A stretch of DNA of 64,000 bases from VFMC01 sp046331225 (GTDB lineage: Bacteria > Actinomycetota > Acidimicrobiia > Acidimicrobiales > Ilumatobacteraceae): the NCBI GenBank assembly GCA_046331225.1, contig JAXLRF010000015.1, positions 1 to 64,000 of the forward strand, written 5' to 3'. The position numbers and the translations under genes were made by a program. Of this stretch, positions 1 through 8,394 are shown piece by piece. Below the pieces are notes generated by a model that was not told the DNA's origin, did no database searches, and saw only the letters and a list, made by a program, of their open reading frames with translations. Within the stretch, counting starts at the first letter, position 1. Each line of letters opens with the position of its first letter.

Positions 1-379
1 GGTCGTAGCTCACCACCACCACGGGGATGCCGGCGCGGAGCGCTGCGATGGTGGCCGGCATGCTGGCGTAGCCACCGACGTTGACGACCACCTTCGGGCG
101 CAGCTCGGCGAGCAACCGGCCTGCGGCTCGTGCGCTGCGCACCAGCTTCGGGAGCACCGACAGGTTGCGCTTCGACAGCGAGCGCTGCAGGCCCACGACG
201 TCGAGCAGGGTGTGTCCGTAGCCGGTGGGCGGCAGCAGTCGCGACTCGATGCCGCGCTGCGTGCCCACGTAGTGCAGCTCGTCGCGCGCGTGGCCCGCGG
301 CGGCGAGGCGGTCCATGATCGCCAGCGCCGGCAGCACGTGTCCCGACGTGCCACCGCCGGTGACGACGGCGTGCGTCAT
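1..379 (-). CDS. murG: MurG, N-terminal part (runs off the left edge)
   Basis: Undecaprenyldiphospho-muramoylpentapeptide beta-N-acetylglucosaminyltransferase, which adds GlcNAc to lipid I to make lipid II on the inner face of the membrane. About 126 residues are visible, covering the N-terminal Rossmann domain. The start reads MTHAVVTGGGTSGHVLPALA, which holds the family glycine loop (usually GGTGGH; here GGTSGH, a Gly to Ser change), followed later by the VVNVGGYAS segment typical of MurG. The ATG overlaps the ftsW stop as ATGA, so translation is probably coupled to ftsW. It is the last visible gene of the dcw operon. The C-terminal UDP-GlcNAc-binding domain lies outside the window. Confidence 0.93.
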   Translation of the reverse strand, partial: MTHAVVTGGGTSGHVLPALAIMDRLAAAGHARDELHYVGTQRGIESRLLPPTGYGHTLLDVVGLQRSLSKRNLSVLPKLVRSARAAGRLLAELRPKVVVNVGGYASMPATIAALRAGIPVVVVSYD

Positions 380-1569
380 TTCGCGTGGCGGGCGACGTTG
401 AGGAGCAGGCCGGCCGCCGCCATGCACACGAACAGCGAGCTGCCACCCGCCGAGAAGAACGGCAGGGTGAGCCCGGTGACCGGCATCAGACCGATGACGC
501 CACCGATGTTGATCGTCGCCTGCACGACGAACCAGCCGACGATGCCACCCGCGAGGAGGCTGCCGAACCGGTCGGCCGCGGCATTGGCGACGAGCACGCC
601 GCAGTAGGTGAGCACCAGGAACCCGCCGACGACGGCGATCACACCGATCAGGCCCAGCTCTTCGGCGACGACGGCGAAGATGAAGTCGCTGTGCGCGAGC
701 GGCAGGAAGTCGCCGAGCTTGTTGAGGCCACGTCCCGGACCCGCACCCGTGGTGCCACCCTGCGCGATCGCGATCATCGCCTGGTACGTCTGGTAGCTGA
801 GGTGGTCGCGGTTGCCGGCCACGTCCATGAACGCGGTGAACCGGTTGATGCGCCGCTGACTGGTCATCACGAACAACGCGGTGGCGCCGATGCCGGCCAC
901 CCCCGCCATCGTCATCGGCGCGAGCGGGGTGCCGCCGACGAACGCGACGGCGCCCACGATCGCGGCGAGCACGATCGCCGATCCGAGGTCACCCTGCAGC
1001 AGGCACAACCCGGCCGCGAGGCAGGCGACGAGCAACGTGGGCTTGAGCGTGCGGGCCAGGTCGTGCATCTCGTCGGCGCGCCGCGTGAGCAGGTCGGCGC
1101 TGTACAGCAGGACGGCGAGCTTGAGGAACTCGCTCGGCTGCAGGCTCAACGACCCGAGCGACACCCACGAGCTCGCGTCGTTGACCTCGAGGCCCACGCC
1201 CGGTACGAACGGCACCAGCATGAGCACCGTCGAACCCAACAGCGCGGGCAACACGAAGCGGCGCAACCGCTGGTAGGGCACCCGAGCGCAGATCCAGAGC
1301 GCCACGGCTCCGAGGATCGCCCACACCACCTGACGGTTGAACGTGCGCCACGGCGACACGCCGTTGTGGAACAGCCGGATCGACGACGCCGAGAGCACCA
1401 TCACCAGGCCGAGCATGGTGAACACGGTGACCACCAGCGCGATGACGTAGAAGGTGGTGGGCGGTGGGCGCAGCTCGACACGGGATCCGCGACCGGTCGG
1501 GTGGCGGCGCAGTGCAGCGGCGCGCTCGGCCGCCTGGCGGCGGCGGACGGCGATGCCCGGGGTGCTCAT
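376..1569 (-). CDS. ftsW: FtsW, SEDS-family septal peptidoglycan polymerase
   Basis: Polytopic SEDS glycosyltransferase that polymerises lipid II at the septum together with the class B PBP FtsI encoded upstream. The 397-residue product has a short basic cytoplasmic N-terminus (MSTPGIAVRRRQAAERAA) and about ten hydrophobic segments. The C-terminal half carries the FtsW/RodA signature GLGLNKLGDFLPLAHSDF followed by IFAVVAEELGLIG. The frame stays open further upstream, but that part encodes an Arg-rich shadow of murD; the chosen ATG overlaps the murD stop as ATGA. Its place between murD and murG is the classical dcw position of FtsW rather than RodA. Confidence 0.95.
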   Translation of the reverse strand: MSTPGIAVRRRQAAERAAALRRHPTGRGSRVELRPPPTTFYVIALVVTVFTMLGLVMVLSASSIRLFHNGVSPWRTFNRQVVWAILGAVALWICARVPYQRLRRFVLPALLGSTVLMLVPFVPGVGLEVNDASSWVSLGSLSLQPSEFLKLAVLLYSADLLTRRADEMHDLARTLKPTLLVACLAAGLCLLQGDLGSAIVLAAIVGAVAFVGGTPLAPMTMAGVAGIGATALFVMTSQRRINRFTAFMDVAGNRDHLSYQTYQAMIAIAQGGTTGAGPGRGLNKLGDFLPLAHSDFIFAVVAEELGLIGVIAVVGGFLVLTYCGVLVANAAADRFGSLLAGGIVGWFVVQATINIGGVIGLMPVTGLTLPFFSAGGSSLFVCMAAAGLLLNVARHAK

Positions 1570-2960
1570 GCGGTGGCCCCCGTGTGTGCCCCGACGCCTG
1601 CGGCGTGGACGAGCCGGCGGAAGTCGTCGCCGCGTGCCGGGTAGCCGCCGTCGGGATACCAGTCGAAGCTCGCGCACGCGGGCGACAGCAGCACCACGTC
1701 GCCGGGCAGCGCAGCGGCTCGCGCGAGCCCGACCGCGTCGGCCATCGACGTGGCGCGCACCGTGGGTCGTACCCCGTCGAACGCCGCCTCGACGTCGCCG
1801 GCGGCCTCGCCGATCGCGACCACCGAGCGGATGCGTGACGCCTCGCCCGCGAGCGACCCGAGGTCGAGCCCCTTGTTGCGGCCACCGGCGATCAGCACGA
1901 TCGAGTCGAACGAACGGATCGCGGTGAGCGCCGCGTGGGGCGAGGTGGCCTTCGAGTCGTTGAACCACTCGACGCCGTCGAGCGAGCCGAGCGGCTCGAT
2001 GCGATGGGGTGGCACGCGGAACGCGGCGAGGCCGGCATCGATCGCGTCGCGAGCGACGAGCCCGCTCTCGATCACCGCGGCCGACGCGGCGAGCGCGTTC
2101 GACAGGTCGTGCGGGAACCGTCGGCGCAGCGACGCGACCGAGGCGTACTCCCCCGAACCGTCGGCGAAGCGGCGCGTGTCACCCTGACCGGCGGCACCGT
2201 CGAGTCCACCGACCACGTGGTGGTCACCGGCAGCGAGACCGAAGGTGACGTGTCGGCCCGGCGCACCGGCGAGGCGGCGCATCACGACGTCGTCACCGGT
2301 CCAGCCGACGGCCACGTCGGTGGGTCGCTGGTGGCGCCACACGTTGGCCTTGGCCTCCTCGTACGACTGCATCGACACGTGCCAGTTCTGGTGGTCGGGC
2401 GCGAGGTTGAGCCAGATCGCCGCCTCGGCCCGGAACGAACGGATCCACGAGAGGCGGAAGCTGCTGCACTCGACCGCGAACGCGTCGACCTCGTCGTCGA
2501 GCGCGGCGACGAACGGCACCTCGGTGTTGCCCACCGCTGCAGCTCGAAGCCCGCCCGCGGTGAGCAGCGACGCGGCCAGCATCGTGGTGGTGGTCTTGCC
2601 GTCGGTGCCGGTGATGGCCACCATCGGCCGCGGACCGCCCGGACGCTGCTGCTCCCAGTCGTAGGCGAGGTCGATCTCGGTGCGGAGCGGCACGTCGGCG
2701 GCCAGCGCCGTGCGGACGAGCTCGTGGGTCTCGGGCACGCCGGGGGCCGGGCTGATCAGGTCGGCCTCGCGCACGAGACGCGCGATCGTGGCGGCGTCGG
2801 GCCGTTCGACGAGCTCGGTGCCGAGTTCGTGCGCGACCGCACGCTTCGCGTCGTCGGGTGCGTCGTCGGCGACGAGCACGCGGTAGCCACGTGCCGCGAG
2901 CGCTCGGGCCACCGCTGCACCGGCGACCGCGACGCCGTGCACCAGCGCCGTCTCGCTCAA
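1566..2960 (-). CDS. murD: MurD, UDP-MurNAc-L-alanine:D-glutamate ligase
   Basis: Cytoplasmic ATP-dependent Mur ligase adding D-glutamate to UDP-MurNAc-L-Ala. The product is 464 residues, normal for the family. Visible motifs are an N-terminal Rossmann-like region (GVAVAGAAVARALAARGYRV), the ATP loop ITGTDGKTTTTM (usually GTNGKT; here Asn is replaced by Asp), NDSKATSPHA in the central/C-terminal region, and GGRNKGLDL. The only start that fits the operon overlap is TTG (SETALVHG), giving a TTGA overlap with the mraY stop. A TTG start may lower its translation relative to neighbours. The family assignment is secure; the rate effect is inferred. Confidence 0.94.
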   Translation of the reverse strand: MSETALVHGVAVAGAAVARALAARGYRVLVADDAPDDAKRAVAHELGTELVERPDAATIARLVREADLISPAPGVPETHELVRTALAADVPLRTEIDLAYDWEQQRPGGPRPMVAITGTDGKTTTTMLAASLLTAGGLRAAAVGNTEVPFVAALDDEVDAFAVECSSFRLSWIRSFRAEAAIWLNLAPDHQNWHVSMQSYEEAKANVWRHQRPTDVAVGWTGDDVVMRRLAGAPGRHVTFGLAAGDHHVVGGLDGAAGQGDTRRFADGSGEYASVASLRRRFPHDLSNALAASAAVIESGLVARDAIDAGLAAFRVPPHRIEPLGSLDGVEWFNDSKATSPHAALTAIRSFDSIVLIAGGRNKGLDLGSLAGEASRIRSVVAIGEAAGDVEAAFDGVRPTVRATSMADAVGLARAAALPGDVVLLSPACASFDWYPDGGYPARGDDFRRLVHAAGVGAHTGATA

Positions 2961-4009
2961 CGCAGGCTCTCCAACCGGGTGAAGTCGCCGATGAAGATCG
3001 CCAGTGCGGTCGCCACGCAGGCGCCCTGGATGATCCAGAACCGGATGATCACCGTGGTCTCGGGCCAGCCGAGCAGCTCGAAGTGGTGATGGATCGGCGA
3101 CATGCGGAACAGCCGCTTCTTGCGACCCGACGCCTTGAACACGCCCATCTGGACCGCGACCGAGCCGGCCTCCATCACGTTGATGCCGCAGATGAGGACG
3201 AGCAGCATCTGGGTGTTGGTGCCGAGCGCCAGCAGCGCGAGCGCCGACCCGACACCCAAGGCGCCGACGTCACCCATGAAGATGCGCGCGGGCGCGGCGT
3301 TGAACCACAAGAACCCGGCGCACGCACCGGCGAAACCCGCGGCGACGGTGGCGAGGTCGAGCGGGTTGACCACCGCCGCGTAGATCTCGGGGTTGCGGAA
3401 CGCCCAGTAGCCGATGATCGCGAAGGCGACGAAACCCATCATCGCCGAGCCGCCGGCCAGGCCGTCGAGGCCGTCGGTGACGTTCACGGCGTTGGTGGTG
3501 GCCCAGATGATCAGCCCGGCCCACACGATCCACACGACCGTGTTGAGCGTCCAGCCCGGGTACGTGGCACGCGTGGTGCTGAACGTCTCGCTGATGCCGG
3601 TGCCGGCGGACAGCCACCACGCGACACCAACGGCCAGCGCCAGCGTGATGTAGCTCTTGCGCTTCCAGAAGATGCCGCGGTTGTGGGCCTTGGTGATCTT
3701 GATGTAGTCGTCGAGGAAGCCCATGAAGGCCATGATCAGGACGCCGCACCACAGGATCATCGCCTGATCGGAGAACGCCAGGGTGTCGCGCAGGTGCGCC
3801 ATCAGCCAGCCGGCGAACGCGGCGACAATGATCGCGAGCCCGCCCATCGTGGGCGTGCCCTGCTTGCTCATGTGGTGCTCCGGACCGCGGTCCTCCTTGC
3901 CGAGGATCGGCTGGCCCTTGCCGCGGTTGCGGAAGAACGTGATGAGGAAGCGCGTGCCGAACAGCGACACGAGCATCGCCGTCGCGCCGGCGATCATGAC
4001 CGCGATCAC
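2957..4009 (-). CDS. mraY: MraY, phospho-MurNAc-pentapeptide translocase
   Basis: Integral membrane enzyme moving phospho-MurNAc-pentapeptide from UDP to undecaprenyl phosphate to make lipid I. The 350-residue product has about ten membrane segments and the family motifs FLDDYIKI, NVTDGLDGLAGG, the magnesium-binding GDVGALGVG and the histidine motif SPIHHHFELLG. The start used is GTG (IAVMIAGAT), overlapping the murE stop as GTGA; an internal ATG four codons later is also possible. It follows murE directly, with no room for the murF that normally lies between them. Confidence 0.95.
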   Translation of the reverse strand: MIAVMIAGATAMLVSLFGTRFLITFFRNRGKGQPILGKEDRGPEHHMSKQGTPTMGGLAIIVAAFAGWLMAHLRDTLAFSDQAMILWCGVLIMAFMGFLDDYIKITKAHNRGIFWKRKSYITLALAVGVAWWLSAGTGISETFSTTRATYPGWTLNTVVWIVWAGLIIWATTNAVNVTDGLDGLAGGSAMMGFVAFAIIGYWAFRNPEIYAAVVNPLDLATVAAGFAGACAGFLWFNAAPARIFMGDVGALGVGSALALLALGTNTQMLLVLICGINVMEAGSVAVQMGVFKASGRKKRLFRMSPIHHHFELLGWPETTVIIRFWIIQGACVATALAIFIGDFTRLESLR

Positions 4010-5475
4010 GCGCCACCCCCGGCGAGGACGTCGAGGAGCTCGCGCGCGACGGCGCGATCGTCGAAGGGCAGCACGCGATCACCGATGGTCTGGGTGGTCT
4101 CGTGGCCCTTGCCGGCGATCAGCACCACGTCGCCGGGGCGGGCGATCTGCAGCGCCGCGCCGATGGCGGTCCTTCGGTCGGGCTCGGTCACAACGTGGCC
4201 ACGGTAGTCGGCGGGCACCCCGGCGACGGTGGCATCGATGATCGCCTGCGGGTCCTCCGACCTGGGGTTGTCCGACGTGATCACCACCTGGTCGGCCAGT
4301 TCGGCGGCCACGGCACCCATGAGCGGGCGCTTCTCGCGGTCGCGATCGCCACCGCAGCCGAACACCACGATCACCCGCCCGCCACCCGCGGCAGCGGTGC
4401 TCGCGCGGACGGCACGGAGCGCCTGCTCGAGCCCGTCGGGGGTGTGGGCGTAGTCCACGAGCACCGAGAACGGCTGACCGGCCACGATCGGCTCGAACCG
4501 GCCGGGCACCGCCGGCGACGTCGACAGCGCCGCGGCCACGTCGGCGGCCGAGAGCCCGGTGGCCGCGCACGCCGTGGCCGCCGCGAGGCTGTTCATCACG
4601 TTGAACTCGCCGCCGAGCCCCACCCGCACGCGCTCGCCCCGCCAGGTGTACGCGTGCGAGGTCGGGCCGATCTCGAGGTCGTGTGCGTCGCCGATGGAGA
4701 ACGGCACCAACGGCACCGTCGAGGTGTCGAGCAGCAGCCGACCGTGCACGTCGTCGGCGTTCACCACACCGACGTCGCTGAGCGAGGGTTCGAACAGCCG
4801 GGCCTTGGCCGCGAAGTAGCGCTCGACCGTGCCGTGGAAGTCGAGGTGGTCGCGACCGAGGTTGGTGAACACCGAGACGTCGAAGTGGGTGCCCGACACG
4901 CGGCCGAGCGCCAGTGCGTGCGACGACACCTCCATCGCGACCGCCTCGACGCCCTCGTCGCGGCATCCTGCCAGGGTGCGCTGCAGCGACGGCGCCTCGG
5001 GGGTGGTGAACCGGCCGGACAGGGTGCCGAACACCTCGGTGCGCCGACCGGTGGTGCGCAGCACGTGGCCGATCAGCTGCGAGGTGGTGGTCTTGCCGTT
5101 GGTGCCGGTGACGCCGACCATCAGCAGGTCGTCGCTGGGGTGACCGAACACCGAGGCGGCGATCCAGCCGGTGGCCGCGCGGGCGTCGTCGACGACGATC
5201 TGTGCCACGGGCAGCGGGAGCCGTCGCTCGACGAGGAGCGCCGTGGCGCCGGCCGCGACGGCCGCGGCTGCGAAGTCGTGACCGTCGCTGCGCTCGCCGG
5301 GCACGCAGCAGAACAGCGTCCCCGCTCCCGCTTCACGGGAGTCGACGGTGACGTCGCGCACCAGGGTCGCGAGCGCCTCGTCGGTGCCGGTGCCGGTGGC
5401 CGGCTCGAGCCGGCGCGCGGGTCCGCCCCGGACGCCCTCGAGCACCTGGGCGATCGAACGCGGGTCCACCGTCAC
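4006..5475 (-). CDS. murE: MurE, UDP-MurNAc-L-Ala-D-Glu:meso-DAP ligase
   Basis: Cytoplasmic ATP-dependent ligase adding the third residue of the stem peptide. The 489-residue product begins at a GTG (TVDPRSIAQVLEGV) that overlaps the ftsI stop as GTGA. The frame extends upstream only as a shadow of ftsI. Motifs are the P-loop VTGTNGKTTTSQL, AMEVSSHALALGR, DYAHTPDGLEQAL and DNPRSEDPQAI. The DNPR sequence is the known specificity loop for meso-diaminopimelate rather than lysine, so the wall is probably DAP-type. GKGHETTQ near the C-terminus is also conserved. Confidence 0.95.
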   Translation of the reverse strand: MTVDPRSIAQVLEGVRGGPARRLEPATGTGTDEALATLVRDVTVDSREAGAGTLFCCVPGERSDGHDFAAAAVAAGATALLVERRLPLPVAQIVVDDARAATGWIAASVFGHPSDDLLMVGVTGTNGKTTTSQLIGHVLRTTGRRTEVFGTLSGRFTTPEAPSLQRTLAGCRDEGVEAVAMEVSSHALALGRVSGTHFDVSVFTNLGRDHLDFHGTVERYFAAKARLFEPSLSDVGVVNADDVHGRLLLDTSTVPLVPFSIGDAHDLEIGPTSHAYTWRGERVRVGLGGEFNVMNSLAAATACAATGLSAADVAAALSTSPAVPGRFEPIVAGQPFSVLVDYAHTPDGLEQALRAVRASTAAAGGGRVIVVFGCGGDRDREKRPLMGAVAAELADQVVITSDNPRSEDPQAIIDATVAGVPADYRGHVVTEPDRRTAIGAALQIARPGDVVLIAGKGHETTQTIGDRVLPFDDRAVARELLDVLAGGGA

Positions 5476-7664
5476 CCCTTCGGGCAGCCGCCGCCCTCGG
5501 GCAGCTGGATGTCCATCTCGTGGATGATCGACGGGGCGATGCGAGCGAACACCGGCGCCGCGGCCGTGCCGCCGAAGCGGGTCTCCTGACCCTCGGCACC
5601 CGGCGGCTCGTCGATCGAGATGAGGACGGTCACCTGGGGGTCCTCGGCCGGGAAGTAACCGGCGAACGACGAGTAGTACTTGTGATGGCCCTCGGCGTCG
5701 GTGTAGCCACCGCCGTCGAGCGCCTTCAGACCCGTTCCGGTCTTGCCGGCGATGGTCACACCCTTCACCTGAGCTCGCGTCGCGGTGCCCGAGCACACCA
5801 CCTCGCGCATCATCAGGTTCAGCTGCTGGGCCACCTCGGGACGCACCACCCGATGGGTGTCGCTGTCGGCGGTGTCGGTGATCGTGCCGTCCGCGGCGAT
5901 GGTCGACTTGACGAGCTTCGGCGCGACGTACACGCCGTCGTTGGCGATGACGTTGATGGCGCTCACGAGCTGCACCGAGGTCGACGCGATGCCCTGTCCG
6001 TAGGCCACCGTGTACTGCTCGGCGCCCTCCCACTTCTTCCAGTCGACGCCGAGGCCGCGCGACTCGCCCGGGAAGTCGAGCGCCGACTTCTCCCCCAGGC
6101 CGAACGCACGCATGTAGGTGCCGAGCTTCTCCTTCGTCTCGCGCAACGTCGAGCCCATGGTGAGCATCACCTCGATCGTGCCGATGTTCGACGACTCGGC
6201 GAGGATCGTGCGCACCGGGATGTTCCAGTCGGGGTGCTGCTCGGCGTCGTGGAGCTGGGTGTCGGAGAACTGCTTCTGCCACGGCACCTCGAACATCGAG
6301 TCGGGCGTGACCGTGCCCTCGTTCAACGCGGCGGCGATGGTGATCGCCTTCGCCACCGAACCCGGCTCGGCCGCGTCGACCGCGGCGATGTTGCCGCTCG
6401 TCACCCGGACGATGCCGTCGTCGCCCATGCGGACGCCGACCATCGCGATGATCTCGCCGGTGTCGGTGTCCATGACGATCGCCGAACCGCCGCGGGCCAT
6501 GAGGTTGGTGACCTGTTCGACCATGGCCTGTTCGACCTCGTACTGCACCGAACGGTCGATGGTGAGCACGAGGTCGTCGCCGGGGATCGGCGCCACGGTC
6601 GTGGTCTCGGTGCCGGGCAGCGAGCGGCCGTCGCGGTCGTGCTGACGAGTCATCTCGCCGTCGGTGCCGGTGAGCACCGCGTCGTACTGCATCTCGATCC
6701 CGGCGATGCCCTCGCCGTCGATGTTGGTCTTGCCGATCACGCTCTGGCCGACCGAGCCGCTCGGCATGGTGCGGCGGTCCTCGGCGATCGAGTCGACCCC
6801 GTTCAGCGCGAGCTGCTCGACGGCCTGCGCCTGCGAGTCGGTGACCTGGCGGGCCACGTAGACGAACGACTTGTCCTTCGCCGTGAACGCCTCGATCAGC
6901 TTCTGTTGCTTGTCGGGCGACAGCTCGAGCACGGTGGCGAGCGCACGGGTCGTGCCTTCGGGATCGGTGACGAGCTTGGGGTTGGCGATGATCGTGGTCG
7001 ACGGCACCGACAACGCGAGCTCGTCGCCGTTGCGGTCGAAGATCACGCCTCGGTTGGCGCGCAACACCGTCTCGCTCGTGCGCTGCTCGTAGCCGGCGGC
7101 ACGCAGTTGGTCGGCGTCGGTGGTCTGCAACATCACCACGCGACCGAGGATGAGCGCGAACACGACGGCCGTGATCGCGAACACCATGCGCAACCGACGG
7201 CGGCTCTGGCCCGCCTTGAAGTGGTGACGACGGGTGCGCACCTTGACGATGCGGCGCTGCAGCGCCGGTCGATCGGCGACGGCCGCGCGGCGGGCGCGGG
7301 GCTTCGCCTGTGGCGTGTCGACGGCGTGGCCTCGGCGACGGGGGGCGTCGTCGTGGTCGGCCGGTCGGCTCCGGCGAGCGCGTGGCGGCGGGGCCGCCGC
7401 GACCTCGAGCTCGACGGGCGCGTCGCGTCGCCGGTCGCGTCGTTCGAGGCGGTGGACGTCGCGACGCGCACCGTGACGTGACGTGTCGCCTCGCGAGGGG
7501 GCGCCTCGAGCGGCACGCGCGTCGGCACCGCCCTGTCGGCGGGCGCGGGGATCGGGCGTGATCGAACGCGACGATCCGGTCGCGGCCCGACGCTCGCCGT
7601 CACGACGCCCTCGGCGCGACCCGCCGTGCGGCCCAGCGGGATCGATCGGCGGCCGGCGGCTCAT
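5472..7664 (-). CDS. ftsI: FtsI/PBP3, class B penicillin-binding protein with long Arg-rich tail
   Basis: Septal transpeptidase that crosslinks the glycan made by FtsW. The product is 730 residues, about 100-150 longer than usual because of an N-terminal cytoplasmic tail of roughly 155 residues that is very rich in Arg, Pro and Ala. The single membrane anchor follows (MVFAITAVVFALILGRVVML), then the PBP dimerisation region (ANRGVIFDRNGDELA) and the transpeptidase with SxxK as EPGSVAKAI, SxN as AESSNIGT and KTG as IAGKTGTGLKA. SVAK is unusual beside the common STFK/STVK. ATG overlaps the ftsL stop as ATGA. The basic tail could be a protein- or membrane-binding element; that is inference. Confidence 0.93.
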   Translation of the reverse strand: MSRRPPIDPAGPHGGSRRGRRDGERRAATGSSRSITPDPRARRQGGADARAARGAPSRGDTSRHGARRDVHRLERRDRRRDAPVELEVAAAPPPRARRSRPADHDDAPRRRGHAVDTPQAKPRARRAAVADRPALQRRIVKVRTRRHHFKAGQSRRRLRMVFAITAVVFALILGRVVMLQTTDADQLRAAGYEQRTSETVLRANRGVIFDRNGDELALSVPSTTIIANPKLVTDPEGTTRALATVLELSPDKQQKLIEAFTAKDKSFVYVARQVTDSQAQAVEQLALNGVDSIAEDRRTMPSGSVGQSVIGKTNIDGEGIAGIEMQYDAVLTGTDGEMTRQHDRDGRSLPGTETTTVAPIPGDDLVLTIDRSVQYEVEQAMVEQVTNLMARGGSAIVMDTDTGEIIAMVGVRMGDDGIVRVTSGNIAAVDAAEPGSVAKAITIAAALNEGTVTPDSMFEVPWQKQFSDTQLHDAEQHPDWNIPVRTILAESSNIGTIEVMLTMGSTLRETKEKLGTYMRAFGLGEKSALDFPGESRGLGVDWKKWEGAEQYTVAYGQGIASTSVQLVSAINVIANDGVYVAPKLVKSTIAADGTITDTADSDTHRVVRPEVAQQLNLMMREVVCSGTATRAQVKGVTIAGKTGTGLKALDGGGYTDAEGHHKYYSSFAGYFPAEDPQVTVLISIDEPPGAEGQETRFGGTAAAPVFARIAPSIIHEMDIQLPEGGGCPKG

Positions 7665-8392
7665 GGCTGCACCGCGGAGCCGGACGCGTCGTCGGGTGCG
7701 TCGTCGGACGCGTCGGCGTGGAGGTCGCCGTTGGTGATCGCCTTCACCTCGCGGAAGTCGTCGAGCGTGCTGTGCCCGTCGCCGAGCACCGACGGATCGA
7801 TGTCACCGGTCGACATCGCGACGATCGCCTGCACCTCGGTGCTCACCTGCGCCACGTCACTGCTGTGCGCCGGCTGCATCCCGTTGGCGGCGGCGACCGT
7901 GGCGAGCTGTTCGGGCGAGCGCAGCTCGGCGCGCTGACGGCGGAGCGTCTCGTACTGCTCGCGGGCGTCGCGGATGTCGGAGTCGTACTGGTCGAGCTGC
8001 ACCTGGCGCTGCGCGAGCTGGGTCTGGAAGGCGGCGGCACCGAGCATCGCGAGGCCGATCAGCACGCTGCCCACCACGGCGAGATGGGTGACCCGGCGGC
8101 CGCGGGGCTGCACGAGGCTGAGGTGACGCTCGCTCGCGTGGATGCCCTGCGTGGCGCGCACCAATGGCTGCGGACCGTCCGCGAGCGCACCGTGGCGGCG
8201 GGTGGCCACGACACGCGGGGCGGGCGCGCGGCGCGCCGTCGCACCACGAGGAGCGCGGGGGGCGCGGGGGTCACGAGGGTCGCGCTGGGGCACCGTCGAG
8301 CGCGACGGGGCCGGGCGGCGCGTGGGGCGCAGCGGCCGGACGGGCAGGTCGGGGCGCGCCTCGAGGGCGTGCTGGCGGGCGGCGACGGCCAC
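7661..8392 (-). CDS. ftsL: FtsL-like single-pass septum protein with basic N-terminal tail
   Basis: Bitopic divisome protein by position (between rsmH and ftsI) and architecture; FtsL with FtsB/FtsQ activates FtsWI. The 243-residue product has a disordered Arg/Pro-rich N-terminus of about 110 residues, one membrane segment (LAVVGSVLIGLAMLGAAAF), then a coiled coil rich in Gln, Asp, Arg and Leu (QLAQRQVQLDQYDSDIR and onward), and an acidic tail rich in Asp, Ser and Ala. The start is a GTG two bases after the rsmH stop; the downstream VTHL position is GTC and cannot start. Sequence similarity in this family is weak, so identity rests on topology and gene order. Confidence 0.8.
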   Translation of the reverse strand: MAVAARQHALEARPDLPVRPLRPTRRPAPSRSTVPQRDPRDPRAPRAPRGATARRAPAPRVVATRRHGALADGPQPLVRATQGIHASERHLSLVQPRGRRVTHLAVVGSVLIGLAMLGAAAFQTQLAQRQVQLDQYDSDIRDAREQYETLRRQRAELRSPEQLATVAAANGMQPAHSSDVAQVSTEVQAIVAMSTGDIDPSVLGDGHSTLDDFREVKAITNGDLHADASDDAPDDASGSAVQP

Positions 8393-8394
8393 GG

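Noticed and set aside
385..1644. A 419-codon plus-strand frame over ftsW
   Set aside because: Antisense to ftsW and His/Glu-rich without recognisable domains.
5520..7481. A long plus-strand frame of 653 codons across ftsI
   Set aside because: It is antisense to ftsI, His/Arg/Gly-rich and without motifs; such frames are frequent in high-GC DNA opposite true genes.
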